Counted from the stretch's first letter, positions 52,335 through 61,810 are shown. The stretch: DNA of 64,000 bases from Salinispirillum marinum (GCF_042651565.1 NZ_JBHSDF010000002.1), one strand, 5' to 3'. Program-made: numbers and translations. Notes: generated by a model not told the origin, from the sequence alone.

Positions 52335-53036
52335 CTAGGAACCGATCAACCCGACTTGCCGACCGCGCTGCGTGGCTGGCCGTACTTCACAGCGCTCGAG
52401 CCATGCTTTTACGTGCCCAAAGGTATCAAACTCGACGGCTTCCAGACCGTCATAGAAACTCAAACAAGCAACCCATGGGAAGGTGGCTACATCGGCAATC
52501 GTGTATTCCTCACCGGCCAGCCAGGACGTGGTCGCCAAGCGGTCATCCAGCACCTTCAACAGCCGTTTCGCTTCGTTGGTAAAGCGCGTAACAGCGTATT
52601 CATCGCTGGTTTTACCCTTGGCGAATTTATAGAAATGACCGAACTGCCCGAACATGGGTCCGATATGGGCAACCTGCATAAACAGCCACTGCTTTACCAC
52701 CCATGCCTGGCGCGGGTCAGCGGGCATCAACTTTCCGGATTTTTCCGCCAGATATAACAGAATCGCACCTGTTTCCATCAAGGTAATGGGCTCACCCGCT
52801 GGGCCGTTAGGGTCCAATATCGTGGGTATCTTACCGTTCGGGCTCAGTTTTAAGTAATCCGGGTCAAACTGGGTGTTTTCCAAAATGTTAACCAAATGGG
52901 CCTCGTAGGGAATGCCCATTTCCTCCAGAGCAATAGACACTTTCAAGCCATTCGGCGTCGCCATGGTGTAGAGTTGCAGGCGATCAGGATGCTGTACGGG
53001 CCACAATTCAGTATTCGGAAACCAAGGGGTGGTCAT
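52335..53036 (-). CDS. glutathione S-transferase family protein (YghU/YfcG-like)
   Basis: This 233-residue cytoplasmic protein has an N-terminal thioredoxin fold with LYTMATPNGLKVSIALEEMG, the cis-proline segment NGKIPTILDPNGP and LMETGAILLYLAEKSG. An all-helical C-terminal domain with TSWLAGEEYTIADVATFPWV follows. The pattern fits the Nu class (YfcG/YghU), whose members show glutathione-dependent disulfide reductase and peroxidase activity. It is transcribed alone, divergent from the carboxypeptidase gene. Confidence 0.9.
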   Translation of the reverse strand: MTTPWFPNTELWPVQHPDRLQLYTMATPNGLKVSIALEEMGIPYEAHLVNILENTQFDPDYLKLSPNGKIPTILDPNGPAGEPITLMETGAILLYLAEKSGKLMPADPRQAWVVKQWLFMQVAHIGPMFGQFGHFYKFAKGKTSDEYAVTRFTNEAKRLLKVLDDRLATTSWLAGEEYTIADVATFPWVACLSFYDGLEAVEFDTFGHVKAWLERCEVRPATQRGRQVGLIGS

Positions 53037-53248
53037 ATCGTTTTCTCTTTATAAAGGTTAAGTGCGTTTACGTTAGATGGGTTGAACGGATCTGTTTTCA
53101 AGTCTGAGTTTAAATTCTCTCCCAGTGAGGTCGGATGTATAGCGAGCGATACATTGACTGCTTGTTCAGAAAATCCAGTGCATAGCGACGACCTTACTTC
53201 CTCTATATAGTGATCCGCACGACATGAACCTGCGGAGAAATCAAACCT

Positions 53249-54376
53249 ATGATTAAGATCACCAGCCAGTTTGACAGTGGCAATATTGACGTTATTGCTG
53301 CCGATGACCCAACCAACATCCGGTTGACCATTCGCAAAGACAACAACTCCGATTTCTATCAATGGTTCCATTTCCGCTTGGTCAGCACAGAAGATGTTGA
53401 ACACGTTTTACGCTTGGAAAATTGCGGCGAATCAGCCTACCCTCTGGGCTGGAAGAATTATCAGGCCGTAGCTTCGTACGATCGTGAAACTTGGTTCCGC
53501 GTTGATACGCATTTTGACGGCAAGGTGCTGGAGATTCGCCATCAACCGGAATTCCGCTCCATGTACTTTGCCTATTTCGCACCCTACAGCTACGAACGGC
53601 ATCAAGATTTACTGCACGAAGCCCAGATGTCTGATCTCGTTGAACTGGTGGATTTGGGCGCAACCTTGGACGGTCGCGACATGTCCCTGTTGGTGGTTGG
53701 CGAACCTGAACCCAACAAAAAGAACATCTGGATTACCGCCCGCCAGCATCCTGGCGAAAGCATGGCGGAATGGTTTGTTGAAGGCCTGCTTGAACGCTTG
53801 CTGGACGAAGACGATGCGGTCGCCAAAACGCTCCTGCAACACGCCGTGTTCTATATTGTGCCGAACATGAACCCCGATGGCAGCGTGCGCGGCCATTTGC
53901 GCACCAATGCCGCCGGCGCAAACCTGAACCGCGAATGGCAAAACCCCACAATGGCACGTAGCCCGGAAGTGTTTTTGGTCCGGCAAAAAATGCTGGACGT
54001 GGGTGTGGATATGTTTCTGGATATCCATGGGGATGAGAACATTCCGTACAATTTTGTCGCTGGCAGTGAAGGTGTTCCGTCGTTTAATGAGCGTATTCGT
54101 GGCCTGCAGGAGCACTTCAAAGCCGCGTGGCTGCAAGCCTCGCCAGACTTTCAAACCACCCATGGTTACCCCATAGATGCGCCGGGTAAAGCCAACATGA
54201 CACTGGGTACAACCTGGGTCGGTGATCAATTTAACTGTTTGGCCTACACCGTTGAGATGCCGTTCAAAGACAACGACAACCTGCCTGATCCGGTATTTGG
54301 CTGGTCAGACGTACGCTCCAGTCAGTTTGGTCGCGATGTGCTTACCGCTGTATTAGCCGTAGTGAAAGATATCTAG
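53249..54376 (+). CDS. M14 zinc carboxypeptidase, cytosolic carboxypeptidase (CCP) type
   Basis: This 375-residue protein has an N-terminal beta-sandwich, then an M14 peptidase domain of the CCP branch whose eukaryotic members remove glutamates from tubulin. Zinc ligands are His167 and Glu170 (ARQHPGESMAEW) and His260 (LDIHGDE), and the catalytic Glu336 lies in YTVEMPFKDN. NPDGSVRGHLRTNAAGANLN is the family substrate-binding region. There is no signal peptide, so it acts in the cytoplasm. GGAGA precedes the ATG. Bacterial substrates are unknown. It is a single gene with its own terminator. Confidence 0.92.
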   Translation: MIKITSQFDSGNIDVIAADDPTNIRLTIRKDNNSDFYQWFHFRLVSTEDVEHVLRLENCGESAYPLGWKNYQAVASYDRETWFRVDTHFDGKVLEIRHQPEFRSMYFAYFAPYSYERHQDLLHEAQMSDLVELVDLGATLDGRDMSLLVVGEPEPNKKNIWITARQHPGESMAEWFVEGLLERLLDEDDAVAKTLLQHAVFYIVPNMNPDGSVRGHLRTNAAGANLNREWQNPTMARSPEVFLVRQKMLDVGVDMFLDIHGDENIPYNFVAGSEGVPSFNERIRGLQEHFKAAWLQASPDFQTTHGYPIDAPGKANMTLGTTWVGDQFNCLAYTVEMPFKDNDNLPDPVFGWSDVRSSQFGRDVLTAVLAVVKDI

Positions 54377-54386
54377 CGAATGATCC

Positions 54387-54408
54387 GGGGGCTTTAAGGC
54401 CCCTTTTG
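54387..54408 (+). terminator. intrinsic terminator of the carboxypeptidase gene
   Basis: GGGGCT and GGCCCC form a stem around TTAA, followed by TTTTG, about 11 bp past the stop codon. The loop is small but the stem is GC-rich. Confidence 0.8.
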
Positions 54409-54543
54409 TTATTTGGTTCACATTGTCCTATTCTGCTGATAGACAGCCCCGCCGCTTTGCATTAGCTTAGCTGGTCAAGCCTGTATAAAAACAATAAAAC
54501 CGTTCGACGTACGTTGGGTGATAGCAAAATAAGGACAGTAAAT

Positions 54544-55335
54544 ATGCTGACGGTGAGGGCGGCCAGCTTGGCCTTCGGTGGAATTCAAGCCTTGAACGAT
54601 GTGTCGTTCATCGCTCGTGCCGGTGAAATTACCGCCATCATTGGGCCCAATGGCGCGGGCAAAACCAGCCTGTTCAACATTATTTCTGGTTTTTATCGTC
54701 CGCAACGCGGCCAAATTCTTATCGGCGACCAGGATATTACCGGCTTGCGCCCTGATAAGCGCGCTCAATGGGGCCTGGCTCGTACCTTCCAAAATCTCGC
54801 TTTATTCCGCGGCATGTCGGTGCTTGATAACATCAAACTCGGTGGACACATTCACCTGTCGTCTGGCTTTTGGTCGTCGGGCTGGTTTTATGGCCGGGCG
54901 CAACGTGAAGAAGCCGAGCTACGCGCTGTGCTAGAGCGCGATGTCATCGATTTCCTCGAACTGGACCATATCCGCAACGCGCCTGTGGCGGCCTTGCCCT
55001 ATGGGTTACAAAAACGCGTCGAATTGGGCCGGGCACTGGCCATGCGGCCACAGATATTGATGCTGGATGAACCCGTCGCGGGCATGAACCGGGAAGAAAC
55101 CGAAGACATGGCCCGGTTCATTCTCGATATTCAAGAGCGCTGGGGGACCACCATATTGCTGGTTGAACATGACATGGGCATGGTCATGGACCTCTCAAAT
55201 CAGGTGGTCGTACTCAATTTTGGGCGCCAAATAGCCTTGGGAACACCTCAAGAAGTGCAGCAGCATCCCGAAGTGATTGCCGCTTATTTAGGCACTGAAG
55301 CCGCAGCATTACACGATCATTCTCAGGGCGGGTGA
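54544..55335 (+). CDS. livG: branched-chain-type ABC transporter ATPase, LivG-like
   Basis: This is one of the two ATPases of a LivFGHMK-type importer. The 263-residue protein has Walker A GPNGAGKTS with Lys40, an atypical signature region LPYGLQKRVELGRALA as in LivG proteins, and Walker B ILMLDEPVAGMN. AAGGA precedes ATG 54544, so I use this rather than a TTG at 54514. It starts a tightly packed operon with permeases, a substrate-binding protein, LivF and an acyl-CoA ligase, which suggests import of an organic acid rather than leucine. Confidence 0.93.
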   Translation: MLTVRAASLAFGGIQALNDVSFIARAGEITAIIGPNGAGKTSLFNIISGFYRPQRGQILIGDQDITGLRPDKRAQWGLARTFQNLALFRGMSVLDNIKLGGHIHLSSGFWSSGWFYGRAQREEAELRAVLERDVIDFLELDHIRNAPVAALPYGLQKRVELGRALAMRPQILMLDEPVAGMNREETEDMARFILDIQERWGTTILLVEHDMGMVMDLSNQVVVLNFGRQIALGTPQEVQQHPEVIAAYLGTEAAALHDHSQGG

Positions 55336-55336
55336 C

Positions 55337-56341
55337 ATGGGGCAGTTCATTCAATATCTCATCAATGGCTTGGTCTCCGGCGGTATTTTAGCGTTGATTG
55401 CGGTCGGCATCGTGGCCATCTTTAAGGCCACCAAGGTCGTGAATTTTGCTCATGGGCATTTAATCATGTTCGGCGCCTACTTCTATTTCACCTTTGCAGT
55501 GATTTTGCCGGAAGCCGCCTTTATGCCCGCTTGGGTGCGCAGTTGGGAACCGCAGTGGTTACTGGACTATCGCGGTGAGGCTATGATGTTTTCACCCCAA
55601 GCTGCGATCGCCACCTGGATCAGTAATCTGCCGCGTATCGTTCTAGGGTTGGTCGGCGCTATGGCCGCCAATGCAGTGCTCGCGTTAGCGATTGAGCGCT
55701 GGGTAATGCGGCCGTTGTTAGGCCAGTCTACCTTTGCGATGATTCTGGCCACCGTCGGGTTAATTTGGGTGTTGGATGGCTCAGCCGGACTCATTTGGAC
55801 GGCAGAAGCCGAGCAAGTGCCTGCGCTCGGGCCGAATTTCCCCATCCGTTTTGAGCTGTTCGGCGAGCGTTTGTTCTTTTTCAGTGCGTCGCTGTTTAAC
55901 CTGTTGATTGCCCTGTTGTTGTTTGCCGTTTTAATGCTGGTTCTGCGCTACAGCCGTTACGGCGTGGCCATTCGGGCAACGGCGGAAGACCAAAGCACTG
56001 CCTATGCCATGGGCATAAACGTACCCAAAGTGTTCTCGGCGGCCTGGTTAATTGCGTCAATGACCGGGGCCGTTGCCGGTGCCATTTTGGCTTCACGCAC
56101 CGGGCTTTCGCCCGCCATCGGCCTGTTCGGGTTGTCGGTATTGGCCGTGGTATTGATGGGTGGTTTGGATTCGTTCGCCGGTGTACTCATCGCCGCTTTC
56201 TTAATAGGCATATTGGAAGCCATGACGCAATGGCAGCTGGGTGGTGACTACGCTGAAATTGTGCCTTATGTGGCCGTGTTGCTGGTTATTCTGGTGCGAC
56301 CGCACGGTTTTCTCGGGCAGAAGGAGATTGAACGGATATGA
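55337..56341 (+). CDS. livH: branched-chain-type ABC transporter permease, LivH-like
   Basis: This 334-residue inner membrane permease has about eight or more helices and LivH hallmarks (LINGLVSGGILALIAVGIV, VNFAHGHLIMFGAY, YSRYGVAIRATAEDQSTAYA). It carries an insert after the second helix (PEAAFMPAWVRSWEPQWLLD) not found in E. coli LivH but seen in relatives linked to acyl-CoA ligases. It starts one base after livG and overlaps livM as ATGA. Confidence 0.93.
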   Translation: MGQFIQYLINGLVSGGILALIAVGIVAIFKATKVVNFAHGHLIMFGAYFYFTFAVILPEAAFMPAWVRSWEPQWLLDYRGEAMMFSPQAAIATWISNLPRIVLGLVGAMAANAVLALAIERWVMRPLLGQSTFAMILATVGLIWVLDGSAGLIWTAEAEQVPALGPNFPIRFELFGERLFFFSASLFNLLIALLLFAVLMLVLRYSRYGVAIRATAEDQSTAYAMGINVPKVFSAAWLIASMTGAVAGAILASRTGLSPAIGLFGLSVLAVVLMGGLDSFAGVLIAAFLIGILEAMTQWQLGGDYAEIVPYVAVLLVILVRPHGFLGQKEIERI

Positions 56342-57390
56342 TCACCGGTCACTTTAAAACACGCTACGCGGCCGACGAGGGTATCTGGTCGACCTGGCCT
56401 AAAAAACTGAGCTTAGTGCTCTGCTTGTTGGCTCTGTTCGTCCTGCCCTTTTTCGCCAACAACTATGTTCTATTGCTGGCGTCGCAAATCGCTATCTTTA
56501 TTATTGCCGTGGTTGGACTGAATGTCCTGGTCGGCTACACCGGCCTTATGTCCCTTGGGCATGGCGCTTTTTTCGCCATTGGTGCTTATACCGCCGTGGC
56601 GGTGCACGGGGTTTGGCCGAACGCCATGCCCTTGATCACTCTAGCCATTGCCACCACCGTTGCGGCGTTTTTTGGTGTCCTGTTCGGCCTACCTTCTTTG
56701 CGGGTTAAAGGACTGTATTTAGCCGTCGCCACACTGTCGGCCAATTTCATTGTGTTGTTTTTGATCAAGCGTGAATGGATGGCACCCTGGACCGGCGGCG
56801 TATCCGGGATTGAAACCCCCAATCCCATGTTGTTCGGCATCGAATTAGCGACCCAACGCGACAAGTACTTTTTCATCATCCCGGTCATGGTGATCTTCGT
56901 GCTGTTTGCGCAAAACCTGTTTCGCACCCGTTTTGGCCGCGCCTTAATTGCTATCCGCGACAAAGACTATTCGGCGGAAATCATGGGCATCTCCCTGTTT
57001 AGCTACAAACTGAAAAGTTTTGCGATTTCCGCAGCCTATTGTGGCGCAGCCGGGTGCTTATGGGCGTATTTTTTTCCCGCTATTCTGCCGGAAGACTTTG
57101 GCTTGAGCATGTCCATAACACTCGTGGTGTGCCTCGTGGCCGGTGGAATGGGACGGACCTTAGGCCCTATTTTTGGCACGATGTTGATCATTCTCGTGCC
57201 GGAACTGTTAAAAGTACTGGCTACATTGATCACCCAGGGTGATGCCAATGCGCAACGCTATTTTAGCCCACTGCGCGACATTGTTTTTGGCCTAATGATC
57301 ATCGGATTTCTGATTTTTGAACCCATGGGGCTGGTGTCCGTATGGGATCGCTTCTGGCGTGTGGTAGGGCGCTGGCCTTTCGCCAAATAA
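56338..57390 (+). CDS. livM: branched-chain-type ABC transporter permease, LivM-like
   Basis: This 350-residue permease is the second channel subunit. LivM hallmarks are LNVLVGYTGLMSLGHGAFFA, RTRFGRALIAIRDKDYSAEI and LAGGMG-like (VCLVAGGMGRTLGP). About nine hydrophobic helices are visible. Its start overlaps livH by four bases (ATGA), so the two are coupled. It is followed after 28 bp by the substrate-binding protein gene. Confidence 0.93.
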   Translation: MITGHFKTRYAADEGIWSTWPKKLSLVLCLLALFVLPFFANNYVLLLASQIAIFIIAVVGLNVLVGYTGLMSLGHGAFFAIGAYTAVAVHGVWPNAMPLITLAIATTVAAFFGVLFGLPSLRVKGLYLAVATLSANFIVLFLIKREWMAPWTGGVSGIETPNPMLFGIELATQRDKYFFIIPVMVIFVLFAQNLFRTRFGRALIAIRDKDYSAEIMGISLFSYKLKSFAISAAYCGAAGCLWAYFFPAILPEDFGLSMSITLVVCLVAGGMGRTLGPIFGTMLIILVPELLKVLATLITQGDANAQRYFSPLRDIVFGLMIIGFLIFEPMGLVSVWDRFWRVVGRWPFAK

Positions 57391-57418
57391 TGACAACGAT
57401 AAGCACGAGGACTACAGC

Positions 57419-58615
57419 ATGACCATAACACGACGCTCACTGATCAAATCCAGTGCGATGCTTGCCGGTGCCACCATGGTGCCTAGCATTCTCAGCGCTC
57501 AAACCCGGGAATGGCGCGTCGCGGCTTCCTTGCCCATGACGGGGCCGTTCGCCACCGCAGGCCAATTGGTCGCGCCATCTTTCGCTGAGTTTGAAGCCAT
57601 CGTCAATGACAATGGCGGCATTGGCGGCCGCCCGATTCGGGTGGAAATAGAAGACTCCGGTTATGTCCCTCGTAACGCACTGGCAAATTTTCAGCGTGCC
57701 CAAGCCGCCGGTGAATTGCATTTCTATTTTGGCGACTCCACCGGGTTTATGGAGTTGGTTGGTCCTACCTTACAAGGCGCCAGTGCCGTGATGATGGGTT
57801 CTACGTCTTTCGCATCCTCTTTAGCGAATCGAGCCCACCGGCCTTTTCAGTTCATGGCGGGTCCCACGTACGAAGATCAGTTTGAGATCTTACTCAAAGA
57901 TATTGCGGCCAAAGGCGGCAAAACCGTGGCCTTCGTTTATTCCGACACCGAATTTGGCCGCGACCCACTCGCGCATGGCCGCCAAGTGGCCGAAGAATTG
58001 GGCATTCAGGTGGTGCTTGAAGAAGTCACCCGCGCGGAAGGCGCCGATATAGAAAGCCACGTTACCCGCTTGGCGCAGGTGAACCCTGAATACGCCATTT
58101 TGCAGGGCTATGTGACCGGCGTCTGGCCGCAACTGATTGGTGGTGCTCGCGCCTTCGGCTTAACCACCCAGTTCATGGGCACGTTCTGGGGGATGGAAAA
58201 GATTATTGCCGACCGGGTAACCGAGCAAGCAGGTCCGTTTCTGGACGGCTATCAAGGCGTTATGCCCTATCGCTATTTCTATGATCAAGCGGATGCACCG
58301 TTTTACCGCGCTATGGCGGATTTCAAACGCAGCCGCAACCCGGCGTTCCCCGGTTATGTATCGACCTGGGAACTGGAAGCGCGGTTGAGTTTGGAACTTT
58401 GGAAGGAAAGTATGGAACGGGTGATCAACGCCGACCAGCAAGTCACCCCCGACAACCTCATGGCGGCGTTAAATGGTATTCAAGACTGGGACAGCGGCGG
58501 TTTCTTCGGCAACCCGGCCAGTGTGGTCAATAACAAAATCGGTCAAGGCCGGGTGTATCGTTACGATGCCAGCAGTAAATTGTTCAATCCCGTCTCCGAC
58601 TGGATACAGGTGTAA
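57419..58615 (+). CDS. periplasmic substrate-binding protein of the Liv-type transporter, Tat signal
   Basis: This 398-residue protein is a type I periplasmic binding protein (LivK/Peripla_BP_6 fold). The N-terminus has a twin-arginine motif (TRRSLIKSS) and a hydrophobic stretch ending ILSAQ, so it probably leaves through Tat rather than Sec, unlike E. coli LivK. Typical segments are AASLPMTGPFATAG and GGIGGRPIRVEIEDSGY. The position between livM and livF fixes its role. The ligand is not known; the operon's acyl-CoA ligase suggests a carboxylic acid. Confidence 0.9.
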   Translation: MTITRRSLIKSSAMLAGATMVPSILSAQTREWRVAASLPMTGPFATAGQLVAPSFAEFEAIVNDNGGIGGRPIRVEIEDSGYVPRNALANFQRAQAAGELHFYFGDSTGFMELVGPTLQGASAVMMGSTSFASSLANRAHRPFQFMAGPTYEDQFEILLKDIAAKGGKTVAFVYSDTEFGRDPLAHGRQVAEELGIQVVLEEVTRAEGADIESHVTRLAQVNPEYAILQGYVTGVWPQLIGGARAFGLTTQFMGTFWGMEKIIADRVTEQAGPFLDGYQGVMPYRYFYDQADAPFYRAMADFKRSRNPAFPGYVSTWELEARLSLELWKESMERVINADQQVTPDNLMAALNGIQDWDSGGFFGNPASVVNNKIGQGRVYRYDASSKLFNPVSDWIQV

Positions 58616-58621
58616 CCGGCC

Positions 58622-59413
58622 ATGCTGCGTGTAGAAAACCTGGAGGTAACCTACCATAACGCCATTCAGGTGTTGCGGGGGTTAACCTTACAGGTCGATC
58701 AGGGTGATATCATCGCCCTGCTGGGTGCTAATGGGGCAGGAAAGTCGACTTTGTTGAAGGCTATTTCCGGCTTGCTGCCGTTGGAAAAAGGCCTGATTGA
58801 CGAAGGCCGTGTGCGCTTTAATGAACGTATCATTAACCGGGTGCAACCACATGAATTGGCCCGCGCCGGTTTACTCCATGTGCGCGAAGGACGACGGATT
58901 TTTGCCGAAATGACGGTGGAGGATAATCTGATCGCCGCCAGCTATGCCTTAAGCGGGCGAGAGACAAAAGCGGACTATAACATGGTCTACAATTTCTTCC
59001 CCCGCCTGCGGGAGCGAGCGAAACAAACCGCAGGCTTGTTGTCGGGAGGCGAACAACAAATGCTGGCGATCGGTCGGGCGCTGATCGGCCAGCCCAGCTT
59101 AATGCTCCTCGATGAGCCTTCTTTGGGATTGGCGCCGCAAGTGGTGGCCGAGATATTTGACATCATTCAACGCATCAATCGGGAGCAAGGGGTCAGTATT
59201 TTATTGGTGGAACAAAACGCCAATGCCGCGTTCAACATAGCCGACCGCGCGTACATTTTAGAACATGGTCGTGTGGTGCTGGAGGGCGCCGTCGCCGACT
59301 TGCGGGAAAATGACGACATCAAAACCTTCTATCTCGGCATGGGCGGCCATAATGAAACCCAGTCCTACCGGACGATCAAACACTACAAACGGCGTAAACG
59401 CTGGTTAAATTAG
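58622..59413 (+). CDS. livF: branched-chain-type ABC transporter ATPase, LivF-like
   Basis: This is the second ATPase of the importer. The 263-residue protein has Walker A LGANGAGKST with Lys41, signature LLSGGEQQMLAIGRAL and Walker B LMLLDEPSLGLAP. It has a C-terminal extension of about 25 residues ending in a strongly basic stretch (TIKHYKRRKRWLN) that is absent from E. coli LivF. It starts 6 bp after the binding protein stop and precedes the acyl-CoA ligase by 28 bp. Confidence 0.93.
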   Translation: MLRVENLEVTYHNAIQVLRGLTLQVDQGDIIALLGANGAGKSTLLKAISGLLPLEKGLIDEGRVRFNERIINRVQPHELARAGLLHVREGRRIFAEMTVEDNLIAASYALSGRETKADYNMVYNFFPRLRERAKQTAGLLSGGEQQMLAIGRALIGQPSLMLLDEPSLGLAPQVVAEIFDIIQRINREQGVSILLVEQNANAAFNIADRAYILEHGRVVLEGAVADLRENDDIKTFYLGMGGHNETQSYRTIKHYKRRKRWLN

Positions 59414-59441
59414 GCGGCAAATTCGCAGGAGTTCTTACACC

Positions 59442-61262
59442 ATGGCCACGCCTTCGTTGCAGTCATCGGGCTACATCAGCATTACCCAACTGTTGCAGCA
59501 ACATGCGGAGCAGTTTCCCAACGACATCGCCATGCGACAGAAACGGCTGGGCATTTGGCAAGAAACGACCTGGCATGAATACCGCGCCAAAACCTACGCC
59601 ATAGCAGCCGGTTTGATTGAACTGGGTGTCCAACAGGGTGAGCATGTCGGTATCCTCGCCGAGAACCGGCAAGAATGGATTGTCTCTCAATTGGGGATCA
59701 ACAGTGCAGGCGCCGTCGCGTGCGGACTATACCCCACCAGCCCAGCCAATGAAGTAGAGCATTTGCTGCACAGCGCCGACTGCACGCTGGTATTTTGTGA
59801 AGACCAAGAACAGGTCGATAAAATTTTGACCATTCGTGATCGACTACCTCTGTTGAAAACCATCGTGGTGATCGACCCTAAAGGCCTCGCCAACTATGAC
59901 GCTGAACTCTGGATGAGTTTGGATGACATCATTCAACGGGGTCAGCACGCCTTAAGCGACCAAGGCGAAGACGCCGTACAACAACGTTTGGCACAACAAA
60001 CACCCGATGACACCGCCTTAATTGTGTTCACCTCCGGCTCTACCGGGCAACCGAAGGCAGCCATGATTTCCTACCGTAACCTGTGGGCAGAGATGGTGGT
60101 GCTGAGTACCGCGATCAGCGCACAGCCGGGCCAGAATGTGCTGTCTTATTTGCCGCTGTGCCACATTGCCGAACAGGCATTCTCTACTCTCAATGCCATG
60201 GCGCAGCGCATGGTGGTCAACTTTGGCGAAAGTCTGCGTACCATTCGTACCGACCTGCAAGAAATTTCCCCTGATTTGTTTTTTGGCGTGCCACGCATCT
60301 GGGAGAAAATGCAATCGGAGGTTCTGGTCCTCGCCGGGCGCAGCGGTAAATTGCAGGGCTGGTTAATTCAGCAGGCGCTGCGGGGCGCTCAACGCCGTGG
60401 TCAACGACCGCGCGCGCAGTGGTCATGGCAGGACCGACTGCAACACCGGTTTTGGTATGCCCTGATTTATCACCACATATTGAGCTATTTGGGCCTTGCT
60501 CGCTGCCACATCGCGTTCACGGCAGCCGCCCCTATTTCACCCGATTTGCTGGCCTTTTTCCGCGGCATGGGGCTGCCCTTTGCGGAAATTTGGGGCATGA
60601 CCGAAACCACCGGAGCCGCCACCATGCAGCCGCTGGACTTGAACTGTACCGGGCGCGTTGGTTTGCCTTTGCCCGGCGTTTCACTTTCCATTGCCGATGA
60701 TGGGGAGTTGCTGATTCAAGGCGACATCGTCTTCAAAGGCTATTACCGCAACGCTGACGCCACCGCAGAAACGCTCGCAGGCGGCTGGTTGCATACCGGA
60801 GATATTGCCGAGCAACACGCCGATGGCTCTGCCACCATCATTGATCGCAAAAAAGACATTATGATCACTGCCGGGGGTAAAAACCTGTCGCCCAGTATGA
60901 TTGAAAACGAAGTGAAGGCGAGCGCCTACATAAAAGAATGCATCGTGCTTGCGGACCAACAAAAGTACGTCACCGCACTTATTCAAATAAACCACGACAC
61001 CGTAGCGCACTGGGCTGAACGACAGGACATTGCCTTTACCACCTTTCGTTCGTTGGCCGAAAACGCAGCTGTTAAGGCTCTGATCCAAAGCGAAGTTGAC
61101 CGCGCCAATCAACGTTTGGCGCCTGTGGAGCAAATCAAAAAATTCACGCTGTTAAACAAAGAGCTGGATCACGATGACGGTGAGGTCACCGCCACTATGA
61201 AGGTTAAACGAAAGATGGTGGCAACCCGTTTTGCGGCAGAAATTGCGGCCATGAACGGCTAA
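59442..61262 (+). CDS. AMP-dependent acyl-CoA synthetase (FAA1/COG1022 type)
   Basis: This 606-residue enzyme activates a carboxylic acid with ATP and CoA. The P-loop reads IVFTSGSTGQPKAAMISY, the adenine motif EIWGMTETTGAATM, and the hinge region GDIAEQHADGSATIIDRKKD. The overall type is the long-chain fatty acyl-CoA ligase group, but the substrate is open. It is the last gene of the liv-type operon, with AGGAG before its ATG, so imported substrate is probably converted to its CoA ester at once. Its stop overlaps that of the convergent acetyltransferase gene. Confidence 0.92.
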   Translation: MATPSLQSSGYISITQLLQQHAEQFPNDIAMRQKRLGIWQETTWHEYRAKTYAIAAGLIELGVQQGEHVGILAENRQEWIVSQLGINSAGAVACGLYPTSPANEVEHLLHSADCTLVFCEDQEQVDKILTIRDRLPLLKTIVVIDPKGLANYDAELWMSLDDIIQRGQHALSDQGEDAVQQRLAQQTPDDTALIVFTSGSTGQPKAAMISYRNLWAEMVVLSTAISAQPGQNVLSYLPLCHIAEQAFSTLNAMAQRMVVNFGESLRTIRTDLQEISPDLFFGVPRIWEKMQSEVLVLAGRSGKLQGWLIQQALRGAQRRGQRPRAQWSWQDRLQHRFWYALIYHHILSYLGLARCHIAFTAAAPISPDLLAFFRGMGLPFAEIWGMTETTGAATMQPLDLNCTGRVGLPLPGVSLSIADDGELLIQGDIVFKGYYRNADATAETLAGGWLHTGDIAEQHADGSATIIDRKKDIMITAGGKNLSPSMIENEVKASAYIKECIVLADQQKYVTALIQINHDTVAHWAERQDIAFTTFRSLAENAAVKALIQSEVDRANQRLAPVEQIKKFTLLNKELDHDDGEVTATMKVKRKMVATRFAAEIAAMNG

Positions 61263-61810
61263 AGCGCGCGCACCACGCAACAAGGATTGCCCGCCGCAAA
61301 CACATCGGCGGGAATATCCCGCGTGACCACACTCCCCGCCCCAATCACCGCTCGGTCGCCGATGGTGACGCCAGGGCAAATGATGGCGCCACCACCAATC
61401 CACACGTCGTCTCCAATGGTTACCGGGCGCGAAAATTCCATCATGGTGCTGCGCTCTGCAGCGTTCATGGGGTGCATAGGGGTATAAATCTGTACCGCTG
61501 GACCCATCATGGTGCGCGCACCGATGGTCACCGCGGCGGTATCCAATACCACGCAATTGAAGTTAAAGAAGACATCTTTCCCTAAATGGATATGGGTTCC
61601 GTAGTCGCACTGAAACGGCGGTTCAATATTAGCGGTGCGCCCGCCTGCGCCGAGCAGGTCTTGCAACAAGCGCTTGCGCTCCAATCGCTCAAACGACTGT
61701 GTGTTATTGAACTGTCGGCAAAGGTCGCGGGCGCGGTGGCGCGCTTTCGATAATTCGGGGTCGGCCGGGTTATACAGTTCACCCGCGAGCATCTTCTCTT
61801 GTTCAGTCAT
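61259..61810 (-). CDS. maa: maltose/galactoside O-acetyltransferase family protein
   Basis: This 183-residue enzyme transfers acetyl from acetyl-CoA to a sugar hydroxyl. It has the Maa N-terminal cap (MLAGELYNPADPEL), then a left-handed beta-helix of hexapeptide repeats (IGDDVWIGGGAIICPGVTIG). The catalytic histidine is His113 in YTPMHPMNAAER. The physiological acceptor is unknown for the family. The TAG stop overlaps the TAA of the convergent ligase gene. It is divergent from the RIO-type kinase gene. Confidence 0.92.
   Translation of the reverse strand: MTEQEKMLAGELYNPADPELSKARHRARDLCRQFNNTQSFERLERKRLLQDLLGAGGRTANIEPPFQCDYGTHIHLGKDVFFNFNCVVLDTAAVTIGARTMMGPAVQIYTPMHPMNAAERSTMMEFSRPVTIGDDVWIGGGAIICPGVTIGDRAVIGAGSVVTRDIPADVFAAGNPCCVVRAL

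Noticed and set aside
53033..53404. 123-codon minus-strand frame between the GST and carboxypeptidase genes
   Set aside because: Half of it is antisense to the start of the carboxypeptidase gene, and the translation resembles no protein family.
53609..54229. 206-codon open frame on the minus strand opposite the carboxypeptidase gene
   Set aside because: The plus-strand protein has full catalytic motifs; the antisense frame has none and no ribosome binding site.
54514..54543. TTG start for LivG
   Set aside because: The ATG at 54544 has a good AAGGA site and matches the usual LivG N-terminus.
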